From Limnanthes douglasii subsp. nivea (lineage: Eukaryota > Streptophyta > Magnoliopsida > Brassicales > Limnanthaceae): a stretch of 64,000 bases of DNA. Below are positions 9,678 through 21,353 of the stretch, piece by piece. Positions within the stretch are counted from its first letter, which is position 1. Every line of letters begins with the position of its first letter. The stretch lies in assembly GCA_036936605.1 (NCBI GenBank), contig JAUPFV010000001.1, positions 151,280,187-151,344,186 on the forward strand, given 5' to 3'. Made by a program: the position numbers and the translations under genes. The notes under the pieces are model-generated. The model was not told the origin of the DNA, ran no database searches, and was given only the letters and a program-made list of their open reading frames with translations.

Positions 9678-12166
9678 TTATGCTGGTAACTCAAGTTTGG
9701 CATTGTTTTTCCAACTGCAAAACAGGAAAAAAAAATCAGAGTCAGATCGAATCTTGTATCACGAGTTGAGTTTCGGGTAATGGATGGCTTACCTCTGGAA
9801 GTAATAGTAGAAGAAATCCGCATATAGCAATGTTTGAACAAGCCCTGCCACCCAAGCTGCAAAAGAAATCAACCAAACACTTTTATGATCTACGAAAAAT
9901 GAAGTCACTGGTGAAATCTGAAAGTGCAATTAAAAAAAAAACAAAAGCCATAGAGTAAGAATCATACTTATCCAGTGGACAAAGTGCGGTTCAGTGAAGT
10001 AACGGTAGACCCAGTTCAATATGTAGAATCCGCGGTATGCACTGAACCAAGAAAATACAAAGTAATAATTAATCTTCTATGTTCATGCTGCTAAATGGAG
10101 TTTCTACAGCCCAGATAAATGTAAAGTGAGCATATGTCACATTATTATCTTTCTTCTTTGCTGAGAGGATTTACTTCCTTCCGGTCTTGTTAACATAAGA
10201 TTGACAAAAAATCAATAAAAGATAGCAATTTACCCAAGGAGAAAAACATATTGCCCTGTCAAGTTGTCAATGTTCCTTGTCCTTTGCAACAATACAAGCT
10301 GCGGAAGTATAGCAACAGCCTCCAAATACAAGGAAAATGTCCACATAACCTGTTTTAATCATCAACATAGCTTACACACCTTAGAAGTAAAACCAGAGAG
10401 AAGTAAGACAGCATAGACCCCTGAAGTTCTCCATTTTGCTTGCTCAATACACTACATATTTTTCTCATAAATTGATGAATTCGAACTTTGGGATATATCA
10501 TACATAAAATGTGTGTGTGTGTTTGTGTGGAGATTACGGCTGGCTAACAAACAAATTATTAGTCTTGGAAGTGATTTTAGCTGAGTTTCGAGCAAATTAT
10601 TAATCTTGAGCTCAACTCAGAAAAAGCTCTATTAGACAGCGCCAACAGCTCGGAAGATATAAATGCATTATATCTTTATAAATATAATATATATTTGGAA
10701 TAGCCCTAAAAATGTTTGAATTAATGTTTCCTTGTAAGATCTTATGATGTGATTATATTAACAAGTAACCTTTTTTCATTATAAATTTGTAAATTTATCA
10801 TTATAATTTTCAAAGTTATATTATGCGGGCTCAAGCTTGAGATGAACCTAGCTCCAATAGTTAAAATAAGTTCCAGCCGAGCCATAGATGATTCAAGCTT
10901 GAGCAGAGCTTCAAGATTTACTTATTTGGTGCGAGCATATTCGGTTCCGCTCGGCTCGATTACGGCCCTAGTGGAGATAAAGAGGGTTCAAGTCAAGACA
11001 CGATGAGTTTTATAACTTCAAAATGTGTTATTTTAACTAATATATATATATATATACATATAGAGAGAGAGAGAGAGAAAGAACAGCTTTAGTTAAATAT
11101 AGAGAGAGTGAGAGAGAGAACTCCACCAGGTCACGATTAATTTGCAGCAGAACAACTAGAGTCAGATATCTTAGCTAAACACTGACAAGGAATATGCCTA
11201 ACAGAATCTCCAAACCCGGAAACTAAAAATGAAGGGAGAAGGAATACCTCCTTGAAGGTAAACTTTTCGTTTATAAGAAGCGCCAATACAAGACAAGGCA
11301 GCAGAAGAAAATAATGGCGAAATGTGTCTTGGTCCTTATCATAAGATCTACGAACAATCTTGTGGCCCCGCATATACCAAACTATTGAGAAAGAGCTTCC
11401 CAGGAATATTAATTTCATTACGGTGTTATATAGTGATACGTATGTAGTAAACAGATCCAGGTACCGAGCAGCAAAGACAATAGCATAGAGTTCCTGAGTC
11501 TTCAAAGATATGCCTACATAAATGAGATGGTATCATCATTACTAAGATAACCCTAACCCTATAGCAAATTTTCTATGATGTTTGCTTATAGCTTCAATAA
11601 ACCAAATCTCAAAATAAAACATAGCCTTTTAAACTGATTAGACCAGATAGTGAAATGTGAAAACAGTAGCAGTATATGCAAGACACTTATTTAAACAATA
11701 GATAGCTTCAGCATCCATGTGCTATAGAAAACTGCCTTTTTTCAATAGCAGGTATACAAAACCAAATCAATTCTAAGTCATTACACTCTAAAAGTATTAT
11801 ATCTTTAAGCAACTAACATAAACCCTAATTTTTTCTTGAGCTTTCATTAAAAAATCGAACCACAACGACGCAGACAACAAAATCTCTAAGAAAAACATTT
11901 CGCGTATTCTGCTTCTTTTAAGAGTAACTGATAAACCCTAATTCCCAAACACCAAAAAGTAGCTTACAACAACGCCTCGAAAAAATAGGAATCCTAGCTT
12001 TCTTATCAAATAATAAATTTATGAGATATGACTGAAAAGGAAGAAAACAATAAGTGAAAGAGATAAGGTAAATACCTGCACAGGATTTAATGGTGTGGAT
12101 CTTGAGGAGCAAGACGAGAACACTGAACAAATGGGTCATATCCCCTGCTAACCTGAAGATATTCAT
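9678..12166 (-). CDS. ERD2: ER lumen protein-retaining receptor (KDEL receptor), six exons
   Basis: The product is the seven-helix receptor that binds C-terminal H/KDEL signals of escaped ER proteins in the Golgi and returns them by COPI vesicles. Exons (minus strand): 12166-12076, 11513-11248, 10349-10234, 10041-9968, 9856-9793, 9714-9678; every intron is GT-AG and phases join exactly to give 215 aa, the usual plant length. Both family signatures are present: GISLKTQELY...ARY near residue 31 and LEAVAILPQL in exon 3. It starts MNIFRLAGDMTHL, the canonical N-terminus; four extra in-frame codons upstream are not needed. It ends KLELPA. Intron 2 (898 bp) carries a hAT-type MITE and TA/GA microsatellites but splicing signals are intact. 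It appears to be a functional host gene. Confidence 0.97.
10535..10970. mobile_element. hAT-type non-autonomous element (436 bp) in ERD2 intron 2
   Basis: Flanked by a perfect 8-bp target duplication, gtggagat (10527-10534 and 10971-10978), as hAT transposons produce. The ends are short imperfect inverted repeats (tacggctggc at the left; the right end reads tagggccgta on the complement). The interior contains repeated aagcttgag / gagctc-type words and no coding sequence, so it is a MITE. It lies wholly within intron 2 of the receptor gene, away from the splice sites. Confidence 0.85.
11038..11121. repeat. TA / GA microsatellites in ERD2 intron 2
   Basis: Runs of (ta) then (ga), repeated twice: the first tract is at about 11038-11080 and a second (ga) tract at about 11101-11121. 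Simple repeat within the intron, about 130 bp from the exon 2 donor; likely length-polymorphic. Confidence 0.85.
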
Positions 12167-12553
12167 GGTTTTCTTCAAATTGGTCTATGTTTTGGATCAA
12201 CCGGAACAATGTCACTGCACAGATCTCCGATTGATCCAACCAGAAACGTCCGATTTTGCAATTTATCTATTATTTTATTATGTATATCTATATTTCTTTT
12301 CTATTTTATGTAATTGGAGAGCGTGAAAAAATGAAAATAAACGATAACGGCTACAGGTTGGGCTGCGTGAGTGGGCCTCATGGGTACTGATTCTAATTGA
12401 ATATCCGAACTTTATCGGAATAAACTTTATTTAAAATATTCAAAATGTAACAAGTATATTTTCTACCATTTAATTCAGGGTGAAGGGTGGAGTACCCACT
12501 ACCCACCGAGAAACTAAAATTACCTTTCATTTATTACTTCTTAATTGTTTATT

Positions 12554-13033
12554 GGGAATTGTTAAAAAAGCCATTTTTACTCTATGAAGTCACTTGTTTT
12601 GAATTTTAAAAATTACTCTGTGAAGTTATTTTTTTTGACGATTTTGTCATTCACGAAATTGTATAAATAGAATAAATTACTCCGTGAAGTTATCATAATT
12701 TCCAAAAAAAAAAATACAATTTCTCTACCTTCTCTCTACTTTCTCTCTCTAAACATAAAGAACTAAAACTAAAACTAAAGAAGTTAATACTATCATTATC
12801 AATTAAAATGTTACCCGTTGCCTTCAAAACCACTCAATCATACATCCTAACACTTAATGATTTATTTGCAAAATAAAACATATTTAGATCTTAGTTATTC
12901 GAAAGGCATAAAACGTAATTAAATGAACTTCTAAGGACTTTTTGGATTTTTTGCCTAGTGGCAATTTTGTAAATATTGAAAAACAGAAAAAGGCGACTTC
13001 GCGGAGTAGTTTCGGCTTTTTTTAGCAATTCCC
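12554..13033. mobile_element. Mutator-type MITE (480 bp)
   Basis: Terminal inverted repeats: the left end reads gggaattgttaaaaaagcc and the right end, on the complement, gggaattgctaaaaaaagcc, continuing less perfectly to ...gaagtc. Flanked by a 9-bp near-perfect target duplication (ttgtttatt 12545-12553; ttatttatt 13034-13042), the length made by MULE transposases. No coding capacity. It sits about 390 bp upstream of the ERD2 start codon, so it may lie near that gene's promoter. Confidence 0.8.
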
Positions 13034-13332
13034 TTATTTATTATTTCATAATATGCAAATATAATCATATATCATAATCTACTATATTAATATTTTAATT
13101 ATTTCTATAATCATTATAGAGAGAGTTTTCTTATTAGTTTGAAATTTTAAAATTATTGATACTCACTTCATTTTCTTTTAGTTTTATAATCTATAAAAAA
13201 AACTATCTCAAACATAGATGTTTTTAACAATATTTTCGAACACATAAACATTTATATTTTCAACAATTAGTTATTTTTAACTATCAAAATTTCATATTTT
13301 TCAATTTTGAGACAACCTTCTTTTCGAGCAAA

Positions 13333-14400
13333 ACCTTACAAAATAACCTCCTTACGCACCCCACAAAACTTAAAGAACCCTTAAAGTCATATGTTGATGT
13401 AACTAAAACTCTCCCTAAGGTCGGCATTCATGAAATTGTCAAGTTATTGCACAACGAAGATCACCCAACTTTTAAATTCTTCGAATATGATAAATGTATT
13501 ATGGAATTCATGGCCAAACAGACATTGATTGTTAAGTTTTCTGCAGGTAGATTACCTATGATTGAAATTCATAATGTTTTTGGAACTCTAGGTTTTAAAA
13601 GTAAGATCAGTTTAGCCTTTTGGGATCCTAGACACCTAATGGTTGAGATTGGCCTACAAGAAGATATAAGAAGGATATTGAGGAGAAATATGTGGACATT
13701 TGGACAATACATCATGCAAATACTAAGATGGAGAGAATCCCTGATAACTCCAATATGGATAACATTCTCGAGAATCCCATCTTATATGTATCATGAAAAC
13801 ACCATCAGATATGTTGCTAAGGCCATATGTCCCTTACAAGTAGGGGTTCTTAACAAGAATGGATACAACTCCTGCACCCCCGGACTAAGATTGATTATTC
13901 TAAGAAACCCTTATTTAAAATTTGGATCAGTTTTAGCAAAAATGAAGTCTATTGGCAAGAGGTGTTTTATGGAGAAAGGCATATCAAATGAACTGATGTC
14001 TTCATATTGGACACAAAAACATGGATTGTAAACAATTTAGCAAGTCGATCAACCTCAAGATGAGGAACATTAGAAGCCTCAATCCACTATCAACACAAAG
14101 CAACCTATGTCAACTGGAATATGAATGCATAAACGTAAATCTATAATTGTTAAAGAACCAAAAAATGTTACCAAAGATAACCAAACTAAATTTCAAGTTA
14201 TCCCAATCCAAGCCTCATATGTCCATCACGTACCATCTCTTAATCTTCAACAATCATCTATTAACCATCGTCTTTCTAACACTTATAAGGACTCAAAAGT
14301 CCTGGAAACCAACAGTCACTTAGCCAAAATTAACCACATACTTGAGCTTCATGAGGCGGAGATAATAGAAGCTTTGCAGTTTATTGAAACGTGAATGTTA
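13333..14400 (+). pseudogene. LINE ORF1 (DUF4283-type) remnant
   Basis: The longest open piece (13447-14031, 194 aa) resembles the DUF4283 domain found at the N-terminus of plant L1-type ORF1 proteins: LIVKFSAGRLPMIEIHNVF, a FWDPRHLMVEI block, and RRNMWTFGQYIMQILRW followed by PIWITFSRIPSYMYHENTI. Similar peptide continues upstream to about 13333 in shifted frames. A second piece (14125-14394) is a low-complexity C-terminal tail similar in style to the minus-strand LINE at 52104-52496. No start codon or zinc knuckle was identified. ORF2 of the same element resumes at about 16080 after an inserted TRIM cluster. Confidence 0.72.
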
Positions 14401-14487
14401 TTGACAACTCCCAATGACCAAAAACACCAAAACATGACACCTCATCTCCCAAACTTAATAACGCTAGAAGCCTTCCCACAAGCCCAC

Positions 14488-14717
14488 TGTTGGGAATATG
14501 GGTAACGCACATTCCACTTCCGTATATAAGTAAGAACAACCGATCTCAACACTAGTATGATATTGTCCGCTTTGGCACCCGAAGGCCCTCACGGCTTTGC
14601 TTTTGGTCCACTTCTATAAGGCCTCACACTAGTTAAAATATGTTCTTACTTATATACCATTGATATTTCCTATCTTTAACCGATATGGGATGTGGGACTT
14701 TGGTCGCCACCTTAACA
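14488..14717 (-). repeat. TRIM-like LTR copy A, inverted (230 bp)
   Basis: Reverse complement of copy B over its full length: it opens tgttgggaatatggg and closes ccaccttaaca. It is continuous with about 240 bp of internal sequence that also pairs with sequence left of copy B. Confidence 0.8.
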
Positions 14718-15326
14718 AATCCTCATCTCGAACAAAGTACCACTTGATCCTCCTCTGAATTGACTTCCATCCGCCCACTCTAATCAGGTTGGCAGTCTAC
14801 CTGACGTCTAGAGGCACTACGGATATTACTGCTCACCTCCTATTAGACCATTATGTCTTGTTCATTAGTGCCACTCCCCACTTCAATCAAGTACCATTGT
14901 TTGATGAGCCACGGGCACTCCAAAATATGATCTCCAAAGCAGATCACATTGAGCTTATTCTTACTTATATACAAAGGCGGAATATGTGGACCTCATATTC
15001 CTTACAAATGGTATCAGAGTGTCAGGCCCAGATGGAACACGATGGTCGTGAAATTCTCGGAAGTCGAACATGAAGAAGGTAGACGTCATGCTCAATGTGA
15101 TCTTCTCTAGAAATCCTAGTTCGGAGTTTTCGTGGCTTATCAAGCGGTGGTACTTGATTGAAGTGGGGAGTGGCGCTAAGGAACAAGACATAATGGTCTA
15201 ATAGGAGGTGAGCAGTAACATCTGTAGTGCCTCTAGACATCAGGTAGACTGCCAACCTGATTATACTGGGCTAATAGAAGTCAATTTAGAGGAGGCTCTA
15301 GTGGTACTTTGTTTGAGAGGAGGATT

Positions 15327-15556
15327 TGTTAAGGTGGCGACCAAAGTCCCACATCCCATATCGGTTAAACATGGGAAAGATCAGTGGTATATAAGTAAAA
15401 ACATATCTTAACTCGTGTGAGGCCTTTTGGAAGTGGACCAAAAGCAAAGTCGTGAGGGCCTTCGGATGCCAAAGCGGACAATATCATACTAATGATGAGA
15501 TCATTTGTTCTTACTTATATACAAAAGCGGAATATGTGGTACCCATATTCCCAACA
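15327..15556 (+). repeat. TRIM-like LTR copy B (230 bp)
   Basis: TG...CA ends; contains a tatataag element near 15391 likely to act as the LTR's TATA region, then a conserved gtgaggccttttggaagtgg block shared with copies A and C. Followed two bases later by a mutated iMet primer-binding site. Confidence 0.8.
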
Positions 15557-15869
15557 CGTGGTATTAGAGCACTAGGCCCAGAAGGAACGCGATGTGGTGG
15601 GTTATGATGTGGGTGAAATTCTCAGATGCCAAATATCTTACTGTAAGCCATGAGTCAAACTCAAGGTGAATGATCTGCTAGATAGATGGAGTGCCTGATA
15701 GCTCATCAAGAAATTGGCTTGATCAAGGAACGGTACAGTGTTATCTGATAGTGAGCAGCTAGATCCACCTTAAATATCTAGAGTTCGGGAGTCTCTCCAC
15801 CTGACTAGAGTAGGAGGATGGAAGTCAATTGAGAGAAGGCTAAAGTGGTACTTTGTTCGAGAGGAGGAT

Positions 15870-16035
15870 TGTTAGGTGCGACCAAAGTCCCACATCAGTT
15901 AAACATGGGAAGAAATATCAGTATATAAGTTAAGAATACATCTCCATTAGTGTGAGGCCTTTTGGAAGTGGACCAAAAGCAAAGCTGTGCGGGCCAGTGG
16001 GCCCAAAGTGGACAATATCACACTAGTGTAGAGAT
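15870..16035 (+). repeat. TRIM-like LTR copy C (truncated)
   Basis: Begins tgttaggtgcgacc and follows copy B through the gtgaggcc...cacactagtgt region, then loses similarity. It is preceded by internal sequence similar to that before copy B (ggaggatggaagtcaattgag type), indicating a tandem element sharing or having lost an LTR by recombination. Confidence 0.7.
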
Positions 16036-16079
16036 CAGACCCACCTATTATAATACAGGAACTTCATGAGCAGAAGAAA

Positions 16080-19000
16080 AAAGTTAAGTTAAAACCACCA
16101 AAATGATTAAACACAACCAAGACTATACATTTCAAATAAATTTTAGGTTACCATCATGTTGTTGTTAATACTTCCAACAGTATTTAGCTCTTCTGGAAGA
16201 AGGAATTTGGATTTTAAAATTTAGTCAATCATGACCAGATTCTTCACATTAAGATCATTTATTCTTCTTTACACAAGGAATTCTTGGTTTATGTTATCAA
16301 TGCAAAATGCATAGGGGATCAAAGGTTAGCTCTTTAAAGAAACTTTAGAAGTGTAGCTGACTCCATAAAATAATGGATGGTGAGGAGGGACTTCAATGTC
16401 ATCACTAACCACACTGAAATCTATTATGCTCATCTTTTTGCTTGTGAAACATATATAATTTTAATGATGCCATTGGTGACTGCAACCTATCTGACGCAAG
16501 ATTTTATGGTTCCAAATACAATTGGAATAACTCCCACAAATGGAAGAGACTAGACATGGTGTTATACAACAATTCATAGCATAACTACTTTGCAAACACC
16601 ACATTTAAATATTTGGCCAGAATAGGCTATGAACACTCCTCTTTGTATCACTATTATTGACTAATTTAGTAAGATAAAGTCATCATTTAAATTCCTAAAT
16701 ATGTGGTTTTCACATCCTAACTTCTCAAGCTCAATTGATAATAACTATAATGAAGCTATGATTGGCCCCTTCTTCAAGTTTTTTGGTAAAAATAAAAAGA
16801 CTCAAATGATTGGCCCCTTCTTCAAGTTTTTTGGTAAAAATAAAAAGACTCAAAACAGTTCTTAAGAATTGCAACAGAGAAACATTTGGCAATGTATTTA
16901 GTATCATTGCTCAATCTGATGAAGAAGTTAGGTTCTATAGAATATCTAACACACAAGAGGACAAACTAAAGTTTTCAAAATCTCAAGTCACTCATCTCCA
17001 GCTCTTGGCCAAATAGGAGTCTTACTGTAAGAAAAATAAAATGCCAATTGGAATAAAAACAACGACAAGAAAATTGTTACCTTTTACAACTATGCTAAGA
17101 AAAAACAATGAAAAGTAAAACCATCAAAATCTTGGACAATACCACTTGGCTTGAAAACCAACAAAAGATTGAAGACTCAACAGTGAATCACTTCAAGACC
17201 CTCCTTAATGAGAACTTTACTCATAAGGAGATTGCTGACTTGCAATCCATTACCCCAAGCTAATCACCAATGAAGACAACTTAAGCCTAATGTCCTCTCC
17301 ATCTGATGAGGAAATCCATAAATTTGTCAAAGCTTTAAACTCTTCAAGTGTAGCTGGTGTTAATGGTTTCAACATCAAATTTCTTTCAGCAATGTTGGTA
17401 TTTAATAGCTAAGAACCTATGTGTTGTAGTCATAACAATTTTTAATGGTGATCAAGATCCTCAAGGCATATATACAACAACAGTATGCCTCATTTCTAAG
17501 AAATACACACACAAAACATGGACTGACTACAGGCTTATTAGCTTATGTACTAACTTTAACATGATATTCTCCAGAATCCTAATTGACAGACTCTATGTTC
17601 TCTTTCCGAAATCTCAGAGGAGCGAAGTGGTTTCATGAAGGGGATAAATATACCAGACAATATTCTACTAACTCAATAGATTGTTCAAGACCTCAACAAG
17701 AAGATTAGAGGTAATAATCTGATTATAAAACTTATCAATCTCATTCATAACACATATTATAGATGCTTTTGGTTTTGATAATATAGCCATTGATAAAATC
17801 AAGTGCTCAATTAATAAAGTAAGATTCTTAGTAATTATTAATGAGAAAATAAGAGGATTTTTTAAATCATCAAATGAAGTTTAAACAAAATCCCATCTTC
17901 CCTAGTCTATTGATTCTTGTAGAGGAAATTCTTAATTAGAGGTCTTAAAAAAATTCCAAGCCAACAGAGATATGAGATAAAAAGCCTTTAGTTCATTATT
18001 GATATATTGCATTGTTTTTGTCGATGACTTAGTCATCTTTGCCAATGGCTCAACCTCTAGCAGCAACAACATCTATACGTTCTTGCATCAATATCAAAAG
18101 GTTTTTGGTCAGATCATAAACAACGAAAAAACTATTTATTCCATCAAATAGAATTCTTATAGCCAAAATCAATTATGTTCAGCAACTAACTGAATTCGAA
18201 ATTGGCAACCTACCTATGAACTACCGAAGAACTATTGTTCATCCTGGAAGCAAAGCTATATATTATGAAGATTTAATTACTAAAACTAAGAGGAAGACTC
18301 AATAATGGGATCATAATCTCCTTTACTTTGGAGGTAGACCAGCATTCATATAATATGTTATTCCCATTTATCAGGTGCAAAGCTTTACTCTTCCCAAATA
18401 TGTTCTATCTATGATATACATGATTTGTAATAGATTTATTTGAGATTCTATAGATCACAACAAATCTATATCTTGGACTAATTGAAAGAATATTTATAAA
18501 CCATATGAAGAATGAGGCCTTAATATTAGAAGTCTTGAAGATACTATACTTTACCTTTTCATGTAAACTCTGGTATAAGTTTAGAGAAAACAAAAACCTA
18601 TGAGCTAAATACATATAGTTATTGCTCCACCTATCTTCCAATGATAGTTATGCTACTAAGGAAAATATATAAAATATTGAAGAGGCTACTAGATGTGAGA
18701 ATCATAGCACAAGACTTCATATTTTGGAATCTTGGTAAATAAGATGTTGAATTTTGGCTAGAAAAGTGGTGTAATACCCACCCCCTTATCACTCTCACTA
18801 ATGACACTAACAAATCCTAGTATGTTCAAGAAAAGGTAAAAGATTTCTGAAACAATGAGAACTAAAATACAAACAAACTTCTCTCTATTGTATTACCATC
18901 AGATATTGGCAGAAGAGTGAAATTATCCATCAAAGAGCCTCAAGAAGATAAAATCCAATGGATTCTATCTAAAAAAAGGAGTATAACACTAGAGACACAT

Positions 19001-19990
19001 GGGACGCTATCAGGCTTAAATGAACCAAATCAATGATACTCAAAATAACCTAGAACAACATAACTTCAAAAAAGTGCTCATTATTTCTTTGGAGGTTATT
19101 GAATAACTGAATCATAAATGACACAATTCTCTAACACAAGAATATATCATTAGCATCTAAATGTTAGTATTATGACAATACTGAATCTTTAAATCATTTA
19201 TTTTCCAATATATCATTTTATGGCAAATTTGGAAGTACTTAGGTTGTCTATTTAACTTAAGTATTGGATGACACATCACTTTAAAGCACATCATCAGGAG
19301 TTGGTACTGGTCCTCTTAGCCTTCCTCCCATCATATGTTGGGTTCTTTGGGTATTCATTAACAAGGTTAAGTATCAGCAGATAAATATTTATACCGATTC
19401 AATCATCTAACAAGTCAAGAACATGATACTAAATCTTGATTTATCAACCCTTCTTAAGAGAGACTATTGGTACAAAAATTATGATACTAACTATGGGATA
19501 AGTTGCTTCAATCATCTAAGTCAACCCATACAGGTCATTGCTACACTGGATACTTCCTCGTGACACAAAACTTAAGCTAAATACGGATGCATCATGTTCT
19601 CAACCTGGTGAAGCTACGGGTGCTGCCATTATTAGGAACTTTAAATGCGAGATTATTGTTCATATTGGTAGGATCTATGGTAAACAGACTCCTAACATAG
19701 AAGAATGTATGGCTATACTTGATGATCTCATTTTCTACTATGAAATAAAAATCACTAATATTGATATAGAAACTGACTATAATATACTAGAGAATTAATA
19801 AAGCTCATTGGTTTCTAATATCTATCATAGATTGTTGCATGAAATTATTCTCTTCAAATATATTTATCTCTCATATCTACAAAGAACATAATACAGCAGC
19901 GAACTGGCTTTCAAAGTGGACTCACAAATACAAGTTAAAGCAATATCTAAATGCATCATATATCCCTAATTTGTATAGGTTAGAAATTGG
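16080..19990 (+). pseudogene. LINE ORF2 remnant: endonuclease, RT, RNase H
   Basis: Decayed plant L1-like ORF2 in correct order. Endonuclease C-terminal region near 16490-16660 (KWKRLDMVLYNNSW-like wording in shifted frames); a linker helix at 16810-17016 (LKTVLKNCNRETFGNVFSII); RT from about 17270 (DEEIHKFVKALNSSSVAGVNGFNIKF) with the catalytic box as FVDDLVIFANG near 18015-18050; and an RNase H domain of the RVT_3 type at 19538-19798 (KLNTDASCSQPGEATGAAIIRN..., EECMAILDDL, DIETDYN). There are many stops and frameshifts. The family is the same as the minus-strand LINE at 47830-52500. No obvious poly(A) tail was found at the 3' end. Confidence 0.82.
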
Positions 19991-19999
19991 ATTACTTAC

Positions 20000-20854
20000 A
20001 TAAACCTCTTAGCAATAGCAGACTAATCGCCAGCTCTGATACTATCACTTTTACTGATAATAAGCTTAAGGAACATCTATCGTAGTAAATTGTATGAATC
20101 TAAAAATCTTATACACATGTAGTAATATCCGACATAATTTTTTTGCTGATTCTCAACCCAATTACCCCTTGATAATGGAGCAGCCCAACTTTATTTAGTT
20201 CCCCATCTAAATAAAGTCTTGAAACAATAAGAATGAAAGAATTGAAAACTTAATCAATAAACATCAAATATTTTTGAAGAACATTAAAAGATCTATCAAT
20301 ATGTAAACAATTTACTAGTGCATCTTTAAATATTTCTTCTCGTTGATAAAAGCATTTTGTACCCTTAAAATGCTTTTAACAAGTTTCTTTGTCCAGCTCA
20401 TCAGTTCACAAGACAAAGATAAAATCAAAACCCAGAATTATACCTCATGATAGCTTACTTTCGACTAACTCAGGGAAAGCATACTCAACACATAAATCAT
20501 TTTCAGAACAAGAGACAACAAAAGAAGATTAAGGCACGAGATGAAAATTTTAATTTGGGGCCTATCATTCATATTCAATACTCTCATCTACTCTTGGTTG
20601 TATTTTTCAAGGCCACTAGCAAATGGGCTTCAATGTATATTTCATCAAAAGTAATAAAAGTTCAAGTTTTTTATAATAAAAAAAACTTCATATATTTCAA
20701 AACGCTAACTAAAAAAATAATCCAAAAACATATATATTTATATTTTTTAAAGATGAATGAAATGAAATCCATAAATAATATTTTTGGAGGATTTTATTTT
20801 TTATTTTCACAACTAAAATACATATAATTTTGCAACTCTAAGACAATTACTTTT
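20000..20854. other. Gene-free AT-rich stretch
   Basis: No gene supported. The open frame at 20447-20827 is lysine- and isoleucine-rich without recognisable domains. The last about 40 bp resemble the degenerate caaccaaattacatgtaatt-type repeats seen to the right of the solo LTR, showing the LTR landed inside that repeat tract. Confidence 0.5.
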
Positions 20855-21348
20855 TGATGAGTCCGAATTCGAAGCGCTCCCCGGAGGGGTAGTCCAAGGT
20901 AAATCTCCCCGTAAAATTCGGACAGACTCCAAGCATATTAATTCGAACAGGACTTTTTCACCGGACAGATAAATTCGAACGCTATAAACCTAAGGCAGTT
21001 CGACCTATGACTAAAGTACTAAAAAACCTAAACACTATCTGACTAAGCTACATGCACATCTGCTTAAAACTCATGGGTCTTTAAACATGACCCGGGTCCA
21101 TTAAACTTGACCCGAAAGCCCATAAGGGCCCAAATATCATACTATAAATACCCAACCACCAGCATTAACTATGGGTAAGAAAAATTAACTGCTGCCAGGC
21201 TGCTTAATTCTCTCTCCACCCTTAAAACACCCTGAAACACTTTGAAACACCTTTAAACACCACCATACCACCGTGAAACACCCTTACACCGTCTTAAAAC
21301 TCCACTTGAAATTACCAGCCTACCCTCAGGCTACTTTTATCCACACCA
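20855..21348 (+). mobile_element. Solo LTR of the Tat-type gypsy family (494 bp)
   Basis: Begins tgatgagtccg and ends ccacacca, flanked by a perfect 5-bp duplication ctttt (20850-20854 and 21349-21353). It shares with the LTRs of the element at 26454-36790 the opening, the caccggaca block, the gactaag segment, the tgacccgaaagcccata block and the tataaatacccaaccacc TATA region. No internal sequence adjoins it, so it is a product of LTR-LTR recombination. It is longer and more diverged than the element's own LTRs, so it belongs to an older or sister subfamily. Confidence 0.92.
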
Positions 21349-21353
21349 CTTTT

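Larger units (their letters stand above)
14488..16035. mobile_element. Cluster of TRIM-like LTR units, partly palindromic
   Basis: Three LTR copies of one short family of about 230 bp: A inverted (14488-14717), B direct (15327-15556) and C direct, truncated at its 3' side (15870-about 16035). The direct LTR begins tgttaaggtggcgacc and ends cccatattcccaaca. A fourth LTR fragment, only its 3' end, lies at about 14956-15001. Primer-binding-like sites for initiator tRNA-Met follow two of them (tggtatcagag at 15009-15019, tggtattagagc at 15559-15570). No coding domain is present, so these are TRIM/SMART-like. Segments 14488-14955 and 15087-15556 are inverted copies around a roughly 130-bp spacer. 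The cluster is inserted between ORF1 and ORF2 of a LINE. Confidence 0.8.

Noticed and set aside
12167..12178. A four-codon upstream in-frame ATG for ERD2
   Set aside because: The family N-terminus is MNIFRLAGD, so the start at 12166 fits; the upstream ATG may only be a leader coincidence.
14789..15255. Two similar ORFs on opposite strands (both beginning with the same AVYL.SRGTTD peptide) that look like a conserved protein pair
   Set aside because: They are the two arms of the inverted TRIM-like repeat; the similarity is due to the DNA palindrome and no known domain is encoded.
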